The notes: a model not told the origin generated them from the letters alone. Counted from the first letter of the stretch, positions 22,670 to 34,199 are shown. The stretch is DNA of 64,000 nucleotides from Gymnothorax reevesii (GCA_029721435.1 CM056583.1:52183620-52247619); one strand, 5' to 3'. A program made the numbers and translations.

Positions 22670-23070
22670 GGTGAACAAAGGGATAAAATGGCGGCAGGGT
22701 GGGATGGAGGAGTGGGTCCGGCGTGTGAGCGATGCTGCTTTTGTTCTCCTGGCTCTCGGCCACGGCGAAGAGCACAGAGACGCCGCCATCACCAGCGTGC
22801 TTCCTGGCGTGTCGGCCCTCGTCCTCCGCTCTTTGTCTGCACTAGGTGTTGACCCGTTATTTTCTGCTGTGTCAGTAAATATTTATTCCCTTTCCGTTTC
22901 CCGGCCAGCTCCTCTGACGTTACAGTGGAAAGCGACCCTCTTGTCTACTTTCCGGACCGGTCTGTCGGCGGTGGTGACCCCATGACCTCCGCGAGCGCAC
23001 TCCTCTCTCGCTATTGTCCCTCACACGTGGCGGCCCGCCCTGCACCGCGACAGGAAGAGGAAGTTATTGC
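22670..23070. promoter_or_regulatory. CpG-rich unique block
   Basis: A cluster of CpGs in otherwise CpG-poor DNA (for example GTCCGGCGTG, CTCGGCCACGGCG, ACGCCGCC, GGCGTGTCGGCC, CGGCGGTGG, TCACACGTGGCGG). A CACGTG E-box is at about 23023. It could be a small CpG island or an enhancer. The open frame 22671-22985 (104 codons) resembles no protein and has no splice or promoter context that I can support, so I do not call it a gene. Confidence 0.3.
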
Positions 23071-23169
23071 GGTGTTCTAGGGGTCTCCGGGAGTGATAAA
23101 TCATAACCGGCCATGCCGTTGGCTAACAGTAAGGAGAATTATCCCCATAAATGCATGTGACCTTTCAGA

Positions 23170-23580
23170 CCTGTGTGTATGCACGGACACATATCCGTAC
23201 ATATATACTCCCAAAAACGCATAAGACACAGATGCACAGTCTCATACACACTTAAAATCATTCACACACATTAATACTCACAGCTTGTCCAACTATGCAA
23301 ACATAGTCAAATTCTAGTGCTGTAGTCACAATTAAGCAAATTTACACATGCGCGCACACAGATACACCAACAAACATTAATCCCATAGTTGCAAATTACT
23401 TGCAATTTCATATAAATAGCTGTAGTGCATGTACACCAATATTGATAGTGCACACAAAATGCCATTGTAGCACTCAAAAGCATAGTCACTCGCACAGACA
23501 CAAACAAATATACGTGGTCATATGCAAACACACACACATACGCACACACGCACACACATGCACGCGCGTATACTCACACA
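23170..23580. repeat. CA-rich low-complexity region
   Basis: Scattered ACACAC, CGCACACA and CATACACA tracts, densest at 23525-23580. Confidence 0.75.
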
Positions 23581-23831
23581 TCCCCTTGTCTGCTGCAGCT
23601 TGTTTCCTTCCTGGAATGAGAGAAATGAGACAGCAGACATGAAGACCAGGCTTCAATGCAGAATGGGAAAGGCGCTGTAGTGCTTTCCTGTGCAGGCTGT
23701 CAGAGTGTGAGCGGCTGGGGTCAGTGGGTGACCAAGTGCCCAGATGTCACACGGGTCATGCGGGGTACACCCAAGGATCGACCGCCAGCTTACAAAACAG
23801 TGCTGCTCAGCTTTGTTTTGCCGAGGTACTA

Positions 23832-25336
23832 TAGTGTGCAGTCATGATACATTTAACAGAATGAAGATAAATCAGAAAGCAAGGACTATTCAAGAACTCA
23901 TTTCATGTAACACTGGATCACATATATGAAAATAAGTGGACAGATAACAATATATAGCAAAAAAAGAAAGTCTTTTCGCAAGAAAAAGTCAATATTTAGT
24001 GCGGCCTCCCTTGGCTTTGATTACAGTATTTAATCTTTCAGGTATTTAGTTTTCACATTTTTTCAATTTCTTCACTCCCTACATCATTCCATATCATTTG
24101 AAGTTCATTCCTAAGAAATTCTTTCGATGTTACTACTGATTTGCTCAATCGGATTAAGGCCAGAACTTTGAGCAGGCAAAATCATAATTTTTTGTCAGCA
24201 GAGGTTTTTTCTGACTGAGATAATTCTTGCACAAATTAGAAGTATGTTTAGGGTCATTATCTTGTTAAAGATAAAATCCCCAACCAATCAGTCTCCTTCC
24301 AGATGGCAATGCATGCCTAACAATGATGTTGTGATACTTCTTTTGTTCCATGATTTCATTGCTTTTTATGAGATAACCAGCTCTTCTCGAGCAGTCAAAA
24401 CCCCAAACTACAATATTACCACCTCCATGTTTTACGGAAGGGTCATTTTTGAAATGTTCTCCAACTCTACAGCATACATAAGCTCTGCGTTTGGGTGAGA
24501 AAATTGTAAATTTGGATTAATCCATCCAAAGCACTTGTTTCCAGTCCACTGGTGTCCAATCTTAAACTCAAGTCCTTTTTTTATGTTGCCAGCTCTCGGC
24601 AGCAATATGACCAATCAGACTAGTTTCACACAGGCATCTGGAAATAATAGCTCTTGGTACTTTTGTCTCTTCACTTCTGGCACTGTTAATATTATCGTGG
24701 ACTTGTCATGCTGTCAAACGCTGTATTTTTTTAACTTGAAATCTATAGATAATGAATATCAGAGGCACTACCATTTTGCAACTCTATTGTCACTAGTTTT
24801 CAGTGATCCAGTCTCTTTTAAACGCTTGATGGTGTTTCTTATAGTGCCATGGCAACATTTAATGTCTTCAGCATCAAGTAAGGCCACTATACGGCTACGA
24901 ACAATGTCATAGAGTTCCCTCCATTGTGCCATCATGTTTAACACTGTGCTGCTCATGTCGCCTTATATACTGAAACAACTGACCATAAGATGTAATTTTG
25001 CAGAATCATGTTGCTTCAAAGAAATTTACATTTTTTTTTTGCATCAATAATCATGAAATGAGCCTTCAAACACGCATTCAGGCTACAGAAGAATTAAAAA
25101 TAAATAAATAAATAAAATTTGCTATACCTTTAGATTGTTATAAGAAATTGATGTTCTCAAGTGTCTTTAATTATTACCCATATTGTTACCTCAATATACT
25201 TGCGGGATTGATTTTTTTTTTTGTTGTTCTCGTTGCCTGCAATCGTATTTTTCAAGAAATTTTCACCAAAAAAATACAGACATATTTGGACCCCTATTAG
25301 ACAAAAGTAGTGGTGTATAATCATCACTGCACACTA
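23832..25336 (-). mobile_element. Ancient Tc1-type transposon, minus strand
   Basis: Minus-strand transposase remnants run the length of this segment. An HTH segment with TIRNTIKRLKETGSLKT and DNRVAKW is at 24768-24870. A central block with SHPNAELMYAVELENISKM, where the family has the VKHGGG region next, is at 24432-24500. A decayed C-terminus, including a NPIE-like remnant, runs near 24140-24160 to about 23985. Candidate termini share TAGTGTGCAGT-ATGAT in inverted orientation (left from 23832, right ending 25336), flanked by TA on the left and TG on the right. Many stops and frameshifts make it non-functional. The exact ends are less certain than the presence of the element. Confidence 0.65.
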
Positions 25337-25339
25337 TGG

Positions 25340-25609
25340 GACCTCCAAACACAGAGTAGTACAGCATAGAGAAGGGCTGCGAGTTTGATACTACAATTAG
25401 GTATTGCTATAGTTTATTAGTATTACCTTCTTCTTTTCTTTTTACAATTATTTAGTTCTGAGCCCCAAACCTGCCTGTCTGTGTGGATTTGGCATGTTCT
25501 CCCCTCGTCCCTGTGTTAACAGTCCAAAGACATTCATTTCAGGTTAAATGGATACTCTAGGACTTGAGGGTATGAACATAAATGTGGCGTACAAGCAAAT
25601 GGTATAATG

Positions 25610-25658
<49 letters not shown>

Positions 25659-26540
25659 TAATAATATCGCAGTTTGGAGAAATGATTGAGGGAAAAGAAC
25701 CCCGTGCTAATCGTGAGGTGTGTCCAGTTATTTTTACCTCTAATTGTTCAGTAGAATTTAAGTGACGGAGCTCACTCTGTAGGTCATGTAATTGGGAAAG
25801 TTATCTTTCTACAGGAGTGGCAATGTGTCTGCTGTCCCTGCGGGGCTTTAAGGGAGCGTTAGATCTGACTTCCTCTTTTTCCTCTTGCTCTTACTGCCTC
25901 TGACACACAATTACACACAATTAGAAAGGTTTTCACAGCTGGACCAGTGGCACTAATGTGGAATTTTGAGGCGCCTTCTCAGTCTGTGCCATTCCCTGCA
26001 CTCGTGCCCATTTGGGGCTCATTTTGCTCTGTTACTGCTTCTTGTCACCCTTAAATGCACTTAATTGTTTTCTTGATACCTTCCAGTACCCCTCCTCCAA
26101 ATTTTCAAGGTTAACATTAAAGAATGTTCTGTGTGGTTAGCATCTGGTATTTCATCACTGCAGAGTGTGAACCTTCTTACAGTAAATGACAGAGAAACCT
26201 GAATGTTTCTGAAAGCCGTTTCCTAAAATCTGGGAATCCCACTAAATTTGTGTCTGCTCACTGTATCTTTGACAAGTTATTATGATATAAACCCACCAGT
26301 TGGCATTTATTTGGTATTTCTTCTGAATTCCAAGCAGTATTAGCCACTCCAACTCCCCAAGAAGATTGTTCTGGGTCAATGTGATTATTTAATTGTACTG
26401 GTCAAGTAAATTCTCAGCCATGCACATTTAATGTGAACACCAAGCTAAATCTAGCAGTCACATGCTTCCAATTTTCCAATCAGTTAAGTACGTTTTTGAC
26501 ATTTTTCACCCAGTTTCAGGTGTTGCAATTGTTGTGTAGA
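25340..26540. other. Non-coding, no gene seen
   Basis: Apart from the AAT microsatellite, unique sequence up to the truncated 3' end of the gypsy element. I looked for a 3' LTR matching 30095-30786 here and did not see one. Confidence 0.5.
25610..25666. repeat. (AAT)n microsatellite
   Basis: About 17 AAT units with one ATG-type interruption near the right end. Confidence 0.97.
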
Positions 26541-26544
26541 TGAG

Positions 26545-27385
26545 GCCATCATCGAGGAGGGAAGTGGGAGAGAGGACTGTGGGGAGTCAAAGACACTGGA
26601 TTAATTCTCGAGACATGAAACACAAGGTGAATATTCTCAAGGGAATAGAGAAGGAGGAGTCTGAGAGCAGATGAAGATAAGATGCTTGAAATGTCAAAGG
26701 GCCAATGAACCAGGGGGTGAGCTTCTTCAATTTGTCCCGAAAGGGGATATCCTTTGCCGCAAGCCAAACCTTCTGTCCCACTTGGTAAGCAGGAGCTGGC
26801 CTGTGACGAAGATTCTCATGCTTCTGGAAGGCAGGTATGTGCTTTCAATGCAGAGACTACCTCTTAAGGCACACTCTAAAGAGAATTCATTTGTTGAAGA
26901 AGTTTGGCAGTCTCCTTGACAGTGGGTAGCTTAGCTGATGGAAGAAAGTGAGCTGCCTTAGAGAGCAGGAGAACAATGGTAAGAATGACTATTAACCCAT
27001 CGGACCGGGGCAGCCCCATGACCAAATCCTTAGCTATGCAAGCTTATGGTTGGATGGGACCTTCCAAAGGATGCAGTTGACTGCAGGGCAGTTGGTTCCT
27101 TGATTTCGGACGAGCGCATACAGTATGGTCTGTGATGAATTTCTGCCAATGTTCTAGGGTGAGAGCATGAGAGATGCCGAGGTGGCATGCCAGCTGTGGG
27201 GCGTAGCCCCAGGTGATGACCTTGCCTCTCACTCTCTCGGGAACAAAGAGACTATTTGGTGGAGTTTGCGATGGTGAGGGACAGAACCGCAACACCTCTT
27301 CGACCTCACTCTCCACTTGTAGCTTAGTGACTGCCAGAGGACAGCTACCCAGGAGGATGGTGTCTGGTGGATCTATGAGCACCAA
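26545..27385 (-). pseudogene. Ty3/gypsy integrase relic with internal deletion
   Basis: Minus strand, downstream of the RNase H relic. The N-terminal zinc-binding/connection region is legible at 27044-27385: PSQTPPNSLFVPE, GKVITWG and then TVCARPKSRNQ. The start of the catalytic core, DLVMGLPRSDG, is near 26996-27030. The middle of the core is missing. The sequence then resumes in the C-terminal GPY/F-type domain with QKVWLAAKDIPF and GPLTF (about 26685-26785), and HVSRINPV (about 26590-26615). Chromodomain coding is truncated near 26530. Frame changes and the core deletion make it dead. Confidence 0.75.
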
Positions 27386-27449
27386 AGGATACAGATGAGA
27401 CAGGGTCAGTAGATTAAGACAAATTTGAAAATTGTTAACAAGAGAGACT

Positions 27450-29134
27450 AATGGACTTGCCTGGGATTAGGCATCTTAGCCATAGAGAGGTAATTCAGGT
27501 CATAATGGTCCGCCCACACAAACAGGGGGAGCCTGGACCCCTCCAACCAATGTCTCCACTCTTCAAATGCCAGCTTCACCAACATCAGCTCTCGATTGCC
27601 AATGGAATTGTTCCAGGTAAAAAGAGAAGTCAACAGAGGGACAAAATTTCCCATCTTCAGCTTGCTGCAACAGGACAGCCCCAGCACCCATGTCAAAGTC
27701 GTCAACTTCCATGAGGAATTGGTGCTGTGGGTCTGAGAGCTTGAGGACAGGAACAGTGGTGAACAACCTCTTGAGATGGTTAAAGGTTGAGGTTGCCTGG
27801 AGGGTCTTGGCAAATGGAGCCTTAGTGGATGTCAGCTTTGTTAAGGGGGCACCAACAGAAAAGTACCCTTGAATGAATCGCTAGTAGAAGCCGTCAAACC
27901 CAAGGAACCTTTGTAGCTTCTTGAGATCTTAAAGATCTGGCTAATCCAGCATAGCCTGTACTTTCTACAGATTCATTTCCAAAGCACCCCGTGTAACTGC
28001 AAAGCTCAGGAGGGAGAAGGTGGTTTGATGGAATTCAAACTTTTCTGATTTTAGATAAAGTTGATTCTCCTGAAATGACAATGATAACATTGGCATGGCT
28101 GTTGTGTGTCTTGAAGGACGTCACTTATGAGGTTCAGGAATTTAGAGGGGGTTTAGCAAGCCGAAAAGGCATCACCAGATATTCATAGTAGCCCAAAGGG
28201 GTGTTAAATGCTGTCTTCCACTCATTTCCTGCAGACCAGGCAGTAAGTATTGCACCATTCAGCTTAGTCAAAAAGTAGCAGCCCTAGAGAATGCTGAGTC
28301 CATCATGGGTAAAGGATAACAAGTTTTATGTTAATTCCATAAAATCCTTGATAGTCAATACAAGGATGTAAAGACCCACTTTTCTCAGCCATAGAGAAGA
28401 AACCAGCTCCGGCTGTGGATGAGGAAGCTCAAATTATTCCAGAAGCCAGGGATTGATTCATGTACCCCATACATAACTTGGGACTCCTAGTTAGTTATGG
28501 AGTAGCTAAAACTCCTCCGGGCAGTAACTTGATAACACAAACATAGATAGGGTCTGTGTGAGGGAAGTGATGTTGCTGGGGCTTTGCTGAATATCATGTG
28601 GATAGATGGTAAGAGCTTCTTTCAGATCCAGTGGCTCCTTCTGATGGTTGAAGGACTGAGGTTCAGTGAGGCTGGAAGCCCCATAAAGACAGGACTTTGA
28701 ACATGATGAACTCCACTCTAGAATAGATCCTGAAGGCCAGTCTGCAATAGGGTCATGATATTCAAGCCAGGACCTTTCCAACACCATCAGGGCATGCAGT
28801 GACTCCATGATGAGAAAAGCCAACTCTTCGGTGTGGTTGCTGGAGGTCAGCAAGGGCATGAATTACCACTGCTCTGTTACCGCACGAAGGGCAATCCCTG
28901 TGAGATGCTGGGATTAGAGTGGTACTGGTAGTGGCAGAGTCAGGACTGAATGGGACCAGGACCATTGATTAAGTTCCCATCAGTTCCTGAGTTGACTAAA
29001 GCATAAGTGGTAATAGGGTAACCTGCTATATTAGGTAACAGGAAGGAGAGGATAAATGGATGAGACATAGCTCCATACAGCACCTCTCCATCAGATGTCA
29101 CTGATGTCTGCCAAACTCGGCATTCAGCATTCAC
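27450..29134 (-). pseudogene. Ty3/gypsy protease-RT-RNase H relic
   Basis: Minus-strand pol. The protease block at 28940-29134 contains ALVNSGTDGNLI; the catalytic Asp of the usual DSG is Asn. The RT N-terminal block (about 28325-28450) contains ASSSTAGAGFFSMAEKSG and HPCIDYQG, close to the family pattern. The region where YLDD should lie (about 28070-28110) is deleted or unrecognisable, so the polymerase active site is gone. RNase H is well preserved at 27448-27813, with [18 protein letters not shown] and a WADH-type motif. Stops and frameshifts occur throughout. Confidence 0.8.
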
Positions 29135-29149
29135 ATGATTAGCATTAGC

Positions 29150-30075
29150 ACTAGCACACAGTAGAGTCTATGCCACAGTATAGGTATAGATTCAACCTTA
29201 TACAGCACAGCCATTCCTGAGGGAGCAGCTTGTGAAGCTGAGTCCAGTCGACAGCTGTGGCTACCAGAGGAGCCAGATGGGGATAATCCCCGGGTTCACC
29301 ATCCTGGAATACAGGCAAAGAAGGCACTTGTAACCTCGTCTGCTGGTCCAATTGCTGCTATCCCAGCCGAACATAAATTCTAAGTGCCAAATCGATGAAA
29401 TAATCCAAATCTGGGCGAAATACGGAGGTGGTTGACTCATTCTGGACCCGCTCTGCTAACCCAAATAAGTAGGTGTCATACAGTGTCCAGGTATCCCAGC
29501 GCATAGAGCTAGCCAGGGTATGGAAGTCCTTGAAATACCCTGACACTATCAGGATGCCTTCACACGGCCGGAGTAACTTTCGGACAGCACCATGGGTAAG
29601 CGGGACCAGTGATCACCTTCTTCATCTCTTCTGTAAAGGCAGCAAATGATGACACAGCAAGATCCCCTGCCTCCCAACAGGCGCCAGCCCAGTCCCTGGC
29701 ATATCCGTGGAGGCAAGTGATGTCAAATGCAACTATGGAATGTTCAATGGGGAATGAAGATGGCTGCAGTTCAAAGAACATTGTGCAGTAAGCCAGGAAA
29801 CTGCGACAAGTGGAGGGGTCACCTTTGTTGGAGTCCAGAATTCAGAGGTTTGGCTCCAGATGGGCTTGTGCCTGAGGGAGGGTCTGCTGTAGACTGGCGC
29901 TGGCTGTTGGATCAGTGGTGGAAGAGTCTTGTGAAATACCCTTAATACCCACTAATTGGTTGGACAGGGCGCCAATGGACTTGCAGTGCTGATGGAGTTC
30001 TTCCTTTGACTGATTAATCTGCACCCATTGGTACCTCAGTATTTCAAGCAGGCTAGGCATCTCCATTGACTCCAT
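29150..30075 (-). pseudogene. Ty3/gypsy gag relic
   Basis: Minus strand. It begins with an ATG at 30073-30075, only 19 bp after the LTR end. The N-terminal coiled region is open at 29842-30075. The capsid-like part contains FELQPSSFP and GYARDWAGACWEAGD (29560-29781), followed by GYFKDFHTLASSMRWD (29358-29546), both good matches to gypsy Gag patterns. The nucleocapsid knuckle is reduced to LYLYCG at about 29165-29185. Separate frames mean at least three frameshifts or stops. It is the same gag type as the 7889-8152 relic. Confidence 0.8.
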
Positions 30076-30094
30076 TCCTCAGGCTGGACTGTAC

Positions 30095-30786
30095 TGTTAT
30101 GATCCAAAACAGGAACCTAATGCAGAAGCAGAAAACAATCCAATAGTAGGGTTTATTGATAGCAGTACGGTGGGACAGTGGGGCCGAGGATAGTTCAGCT
30201 CAAATGTTACAGGCGAAGCAGTGTAGGCATCACTAATCTCTGTCTAGTGGCCCTCCAGAATGACTGCCAGAGGAGGTGCACACTTCACCATAGTCAATCT
30301 GTTCAAAGGGAGGATGGAGTAGCTTAGGAAGAATACAGTTCCAATCCAGGTGATTGGGAGCTTGTTCCTAATAAACTGGATGGAGGAACACACTGAGAAA
30401 GAATTAGCAAGGAAGCGATTCCAAACCTTAAGACCATGAGGAAGGCTTGGGAGCTCGTTCCTATAAATTAAACTAAGAAGGAAACTTCTGTTTACTAAGA
30501 CTCTTAAAGATTACGTTTTACTTTAAAAAAACAAAGAGTTTTACAAGTAAATACAGACCGGTTCTAAGCTCATGTAACAAATTACCATCCGGCAACTTGC
30601 AACTCAGAAGAGGGGGTATAAATACATCACACACACAGGAGGCGAAGTAACTATTAAATTACACACAGTCAGGGATTAAGGGAGCACGCAAGATGCAAAC
30701 CAATCAAAATAGACCATGCTTTTGATAAACATGCAAGTTGCTGAAGTAGAGGAGACACACAAAGCATTCACACAAGGGTTGTGACA
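30095..30786 (-). repeat. 5' LTR of the gypsy element, 692 bp
   Basis: On the minus strand it starts TGTCACAACCC (30786 downward) and ends GGATCATAACA (30095), the TGT...ACA form of LTRs. In the same sense there is a TATTTATA promoter box (30617-30624) and an AATAAA poly(A) signal (30152-30157), in the correct order. A partial internal duplication, GGGAGCTTGTTCCTAATAAA versus GGGAGCTCGTTCCTATAAAT, lies near 30357 and 30450. The bases after the LTR (GTACAGTCCAGCC) do not match a standard tRNA primer-binding site. Confidence 0.7.
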
Positions 30787-30941
30787 TTATACTTAGCACG
30801 GATAGCCCTGGCACGGATATCTTGCAGCTGACAATCTGTTAGATATTGATGTGTTTTTGCACTTTAGAGCCTTTAATAGTGCTAATCAGCTGAGGTTAAA
30901 GAGAAGAACCACACCTGAAGCACTCCCCTTCCACAAATTTT

Positions 30942-31024
30942 TATCCCCCGCCGCGCGATTAGTGCGAAGCGGGGTATATAGTATTGGGTTCCGTCCGTAC
31001 GTATATACGTATATATGGGGGATA
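30942..31024. mobile_element. GC hairpin mini-element with CCGTCCG motif
   Basis: Perfect 8-bp inverted ends TATCCCCC (30942-30949) and GGGGGATA (31017-31024). Inside, CCCCGC pairs with GCGGGG (about 30946-30974) around CGCGCGATTAGTGCGAA. Then come TATATAG, a TTCCGTCCGTACG run and a palindromic TACGTATATACGTA. The element could extend to about 31310, where CCCCCACGGAGGG and CCCCCCATGGGG appear. The hairpin plus CCGTCCG layout matches the MITE at 12565-12807. I recall similar motifs as common in mollusc and fish DNA but cannot verify this. Confidence 0.45.
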
Positions 31025-31329
31025 TAGCCATGTTAGTGGCAAACACTTGTCTAAGGCCTTCCTGTCCGACTACCAGTTCTGTCACAATCTCGTTTACGTG
31101 CTCCCCTCTCCCACCCCTGCTTGTGTGCACCTCTGTCCTTCTGCTTTTCCACGACAGGATTATGTTTAGCCACCAAGCTGAAAAGTTACAATAACTCTTC
31201 CAGTGAATTTTTTCAGTAAGTGAAGCCATTGTACTAAAAAAGGATTCCTTAACCGGACCATTATTCATGAGAGAAGATTATCCCCCACGGAGGGACAATC
31301 CTTCCAGCCCCCCATGGGGAGTACCCAAA

Positions 31330-32720
31330 ATTGAAAAATGTATTTATTTGTGTCCTTGTTTATTGTTTGTAGTGGAGAGAGGACAGGGTCCGAGTTTTAT
31401 GGATATATTCACTTAAATGGGCAAGTAGGGAAGTTAACAAATTTGAAATGCGTAAAATTGTGCAGTAGTGAGTGTGCCGGCTCCTTCTTCCATGTCACAC
31501 CAGTGCAACAAGTGTATTGAATCTTTTAGTTGCAAGCTTTTTTTTGTCTGTTTTGCAACAGTGGTTCTTGACTGCCTTTCCTGGGCTTGAAGAATCACAT
31601 TCCGTCTCTTTCCCCACAGACGTGTCAAGAGTTTTCAAACTTTTTAAATGCCTCTAAAGAACTGAAATTGCAGAAATGCTGCTAAATAGGGGAGATCAAT
31701 CTTTAATTGATTCATTTATTACTGAAATTGCAACCCTTTCACCTTTTCACAAAATTCCTGCATTCGTCTGAGACAAATATATAGCATTTTTTTCCATGCC
31801 TTGTTTTTCTTTTGCCCTTCATATAATTCTTAATTTAAGTGAGATAAAAATCTGAATAATAAAACATTCATATGATTTTGTTACCGGTGATATGCTTGGA
31901 TGTTTGCAGTATATGTGCTGCATATGGAGTGAGCTTTTATTCTGCAGAGACTATTATTCAGTGCCTTCGTCGTCTGCTTGAATGGACTTATAATGCAAGG
32001 CTGTGCTCCTCCTCCTATTCGCTGCCGTGCCTGTAATGTAGTGCAATGAATGGACTGGCCTTCCTCCTTATACTTGAACCGCAGTTAGTGACAGCCATAT
32101 AGGCACAAGGGCTAAAATCATCACCTAAACCCCCCCCCTCCCCCACTGAAGGGACTGTTTTGGAAAGAAAGGGGTAGATCGGCAGGCAACAAAGGCTCAG
32201 GTAGAGGGTAGAAGGAGGGTAATGGGTGGAAAGGAGTGTCAGTTTTTGCCTTTCTTTACTAAGTCACAAGAAGATGCTCCTTAGGTATACTTATCAGGAG
32301 GGTGATATATTAGCCCTCAGAGCCTTAATAGAATTCATTTATCTCCATATTCTCCCCCTACAATTTAACTAGGCTTTGAAGATGTATTCAAATGCCTGTG
32401 GAGACATTGATTTAATGGGTAGTTCACTGTGCCAATAAAGTGGTCTAAGAAGGCAATATGTGCCTGCGTGTGTTGGTGAATGGGAGGAGATCTGTATTGC
32501 ACAATTGTTGATCTTTAAACTAATGGAAAGGGCACAGGATGACAAACTTGTGTGGGGGATTCTGCATTCGCTAAACTGCATGAAAAAAGCTGTCTAAAGT
32601 GTTGTCTCAGCATAAACAAAAGCCTGGCTTTTATCAAACGCTGGAGGACATTCTTCAGCTTCTCAATGTGGACAAGGAATTATTCATAAATTTTTTTTGT
32701 CCCTGAACTGAAATGGGTAG
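31330..32720. other. Non-coding, possibly conserved
   Basis: No transposon or gene recognised. The 32280-32420 part is even-composition unique DNA with CCTTAATAGAATTCATTTATC and TTGATTTAATGG, which reads like a conserved non-coding element. This is inference only. Confidence 0.35.
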
Positions 32721-32724
32721 TTAC

Positions 32725-33116
32725 GTGTGCCAGGCCGGGCGGGTAATTGAACTGGGTAAGAGTCACACGCGCTGACTACAATGCTAAAGAGCCAGGCTCA
32801 CTGGAAAGGTAGCCTGGGCGCATACTTATTAGGAGACATTTCTAGTGACAGGACCCCTCAACAGTAACATCTCTCCCCCTCTTTCGGGAGCGTGTCCTCA
32901 CGCTCCATGCTTTACGCATGCTGCCATCCATTGGGATCCCCGGATCCTGCCGATTACGCCAGAATGTGGCAGGCAGAAGGAAGGCCTGGGCGGTGAATTG
33001 AACCCCAGACTTCCGAGCAAGAGACAAACGTGCTGACCACATCGCCAGAGAGCCAGGCTCGTAGGCAAGGTAGCCAGGTCGCGTACTTATTAGGAGACAT
33101 TTCTAGTCACAGGACT
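32725..33116 (-). repeat. Tandem tRNA-like (SINE-type) repeat, 1.5 units
   Basis: A unit of about 250 bp is repeated head to tail on the minus strand: TGACTAGAAATGTCTCCTAATAAGTA, then CCTGGCTACC, then a tRNA-like part. The right copy (33058 to 32984) is 75 nt, exactly tRNA length. Its ends GCCTGGC and CCCAGGC pair at 6 of 7 positions. It has a D-arm-like CTG...CAG, and a box-B-like GGGGTTCAATTCA (32994-33006) with a 5-nt T-stem mostly paired. The left copy (32797 to 32734) is shorter, with TTAGCATTGTAGTCAGCGCG and GTTCAATTACC. The anticodon stem does not pair, so neither is a working tRNA. A tRNA-derived SINE dimer is likely. Confidence 0.5.
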
Positions 33117-33119
33117 CAT

Positions 33120-34198
33120 ATGGATCAGCATCTCTTGTTTACATTCTCATGTTGACAGAGTGGGAATTTCCATCCTTTTCTATGATGAACTGTAAACATA
33201 TTCATCCAATACAAGGATGCATTTCAAATTAGTCAGTCAATTTAGACTGTACCGAATTTAAATAATTATGACCCCTCTGACTTCTAAGAATAGTTAATGT
33301 TTATCTGCAGGTTTTGAGTCCATGTCAGTGTTCGGGTGATTGTACAATGGAAAAGCTACTTTTCATCCATAAAAACGCAAACAGCTGCCTGTTTTCTGAG
33401 CTGAGGTCAAAAGTAGGGAAGGGCGGATCTGAGGGAGGGAATGTTCTGATTGGCTGAGCTGCTCTGGGCCCCAGCTGTAAGCACTTTATATGAAATGAAA
33501 TTCATAAACAGAATTAATATCACTCCCTCTTAGTCACCAGGCTTCCATCTTTTTCAGTCAATTCTCAGTCACTTTCTTTCTCTTTCTTTCTCGTGTGATG
33601 AAAGTTAGAGGTTACTGTGAGATGACGTTACAAAAATACCCATAAAAACTTGTTGTAGTGATAAAGTCAGCCATTTAATCCCTTAAACTTGATTTTATCT
33701 TCAACTTCCCCCTGAGTAAGTTCACAGTCACAAGTTGCAAAAGCATTTTTTAAATCCATATTGTAGGATAATATTGCATACATATTCTGAACTGATTGCT
33801 TGCAGCTGTTCACTGAGGCTAAATCAAGGATAGTGAGTGTAATATTCAAACCCAGGACACCATGTTTTGTTAGTTGCCGCATTAAGGTCAAAAATCAAAT
33901 ATCTAGATCTTGTGAATCATTTTATCCATATTTCCCGGCAATTCAGTAGGATATGTTTGGGATCTTTTGAAACTTTGGGATCTCACTAGAATAGAATTCA
34001 AAATAGGCCTGAAGATCCACAGGTCTGAATTAGGCAGCTGCATTTGACAAATTCTAATGAGGTTTCAGGGGGTAAGTTAGAAGGCTCTTAGCTCAATAAC
34101 TTTTCTTTCACCACATCTTTGCTAACGCAAATGTGCTAATGCACATCTTTTGCTAATCCTTACACTGCACTCAGCACCTTTAGCAGAGTATCCCACAC
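33120..34198. other. Non-coding, no gene seen
   Basis: Unique sequence. The 74-codon frame 33667-33891 (minus) contains LNITLTILDLASVNSC-like residues without a recognisable family. Confidence 0.45.
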
Positions 34199-34199
34199 A

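Noticed and set aside
22671..22985. 104-codon open frame in CpG-rich DNA as a host gene or exon
   Set aside because: The amino-acid order shows no family, no clear splice or start context is supported, and open frames are expected in GC-rich DNA, where stops are rare.
26000..26540. 3' LTR of the gypsy element
   Set aside because: No sequence matching the 30095-30786 LTR is seen here; the element is truncated.
32984..33058. Functional tRNA gene on the minus strand
   Set aside because: Length and T-arm fit, but the anticodon stem does not pair and the segment is part of a tandem repeat.
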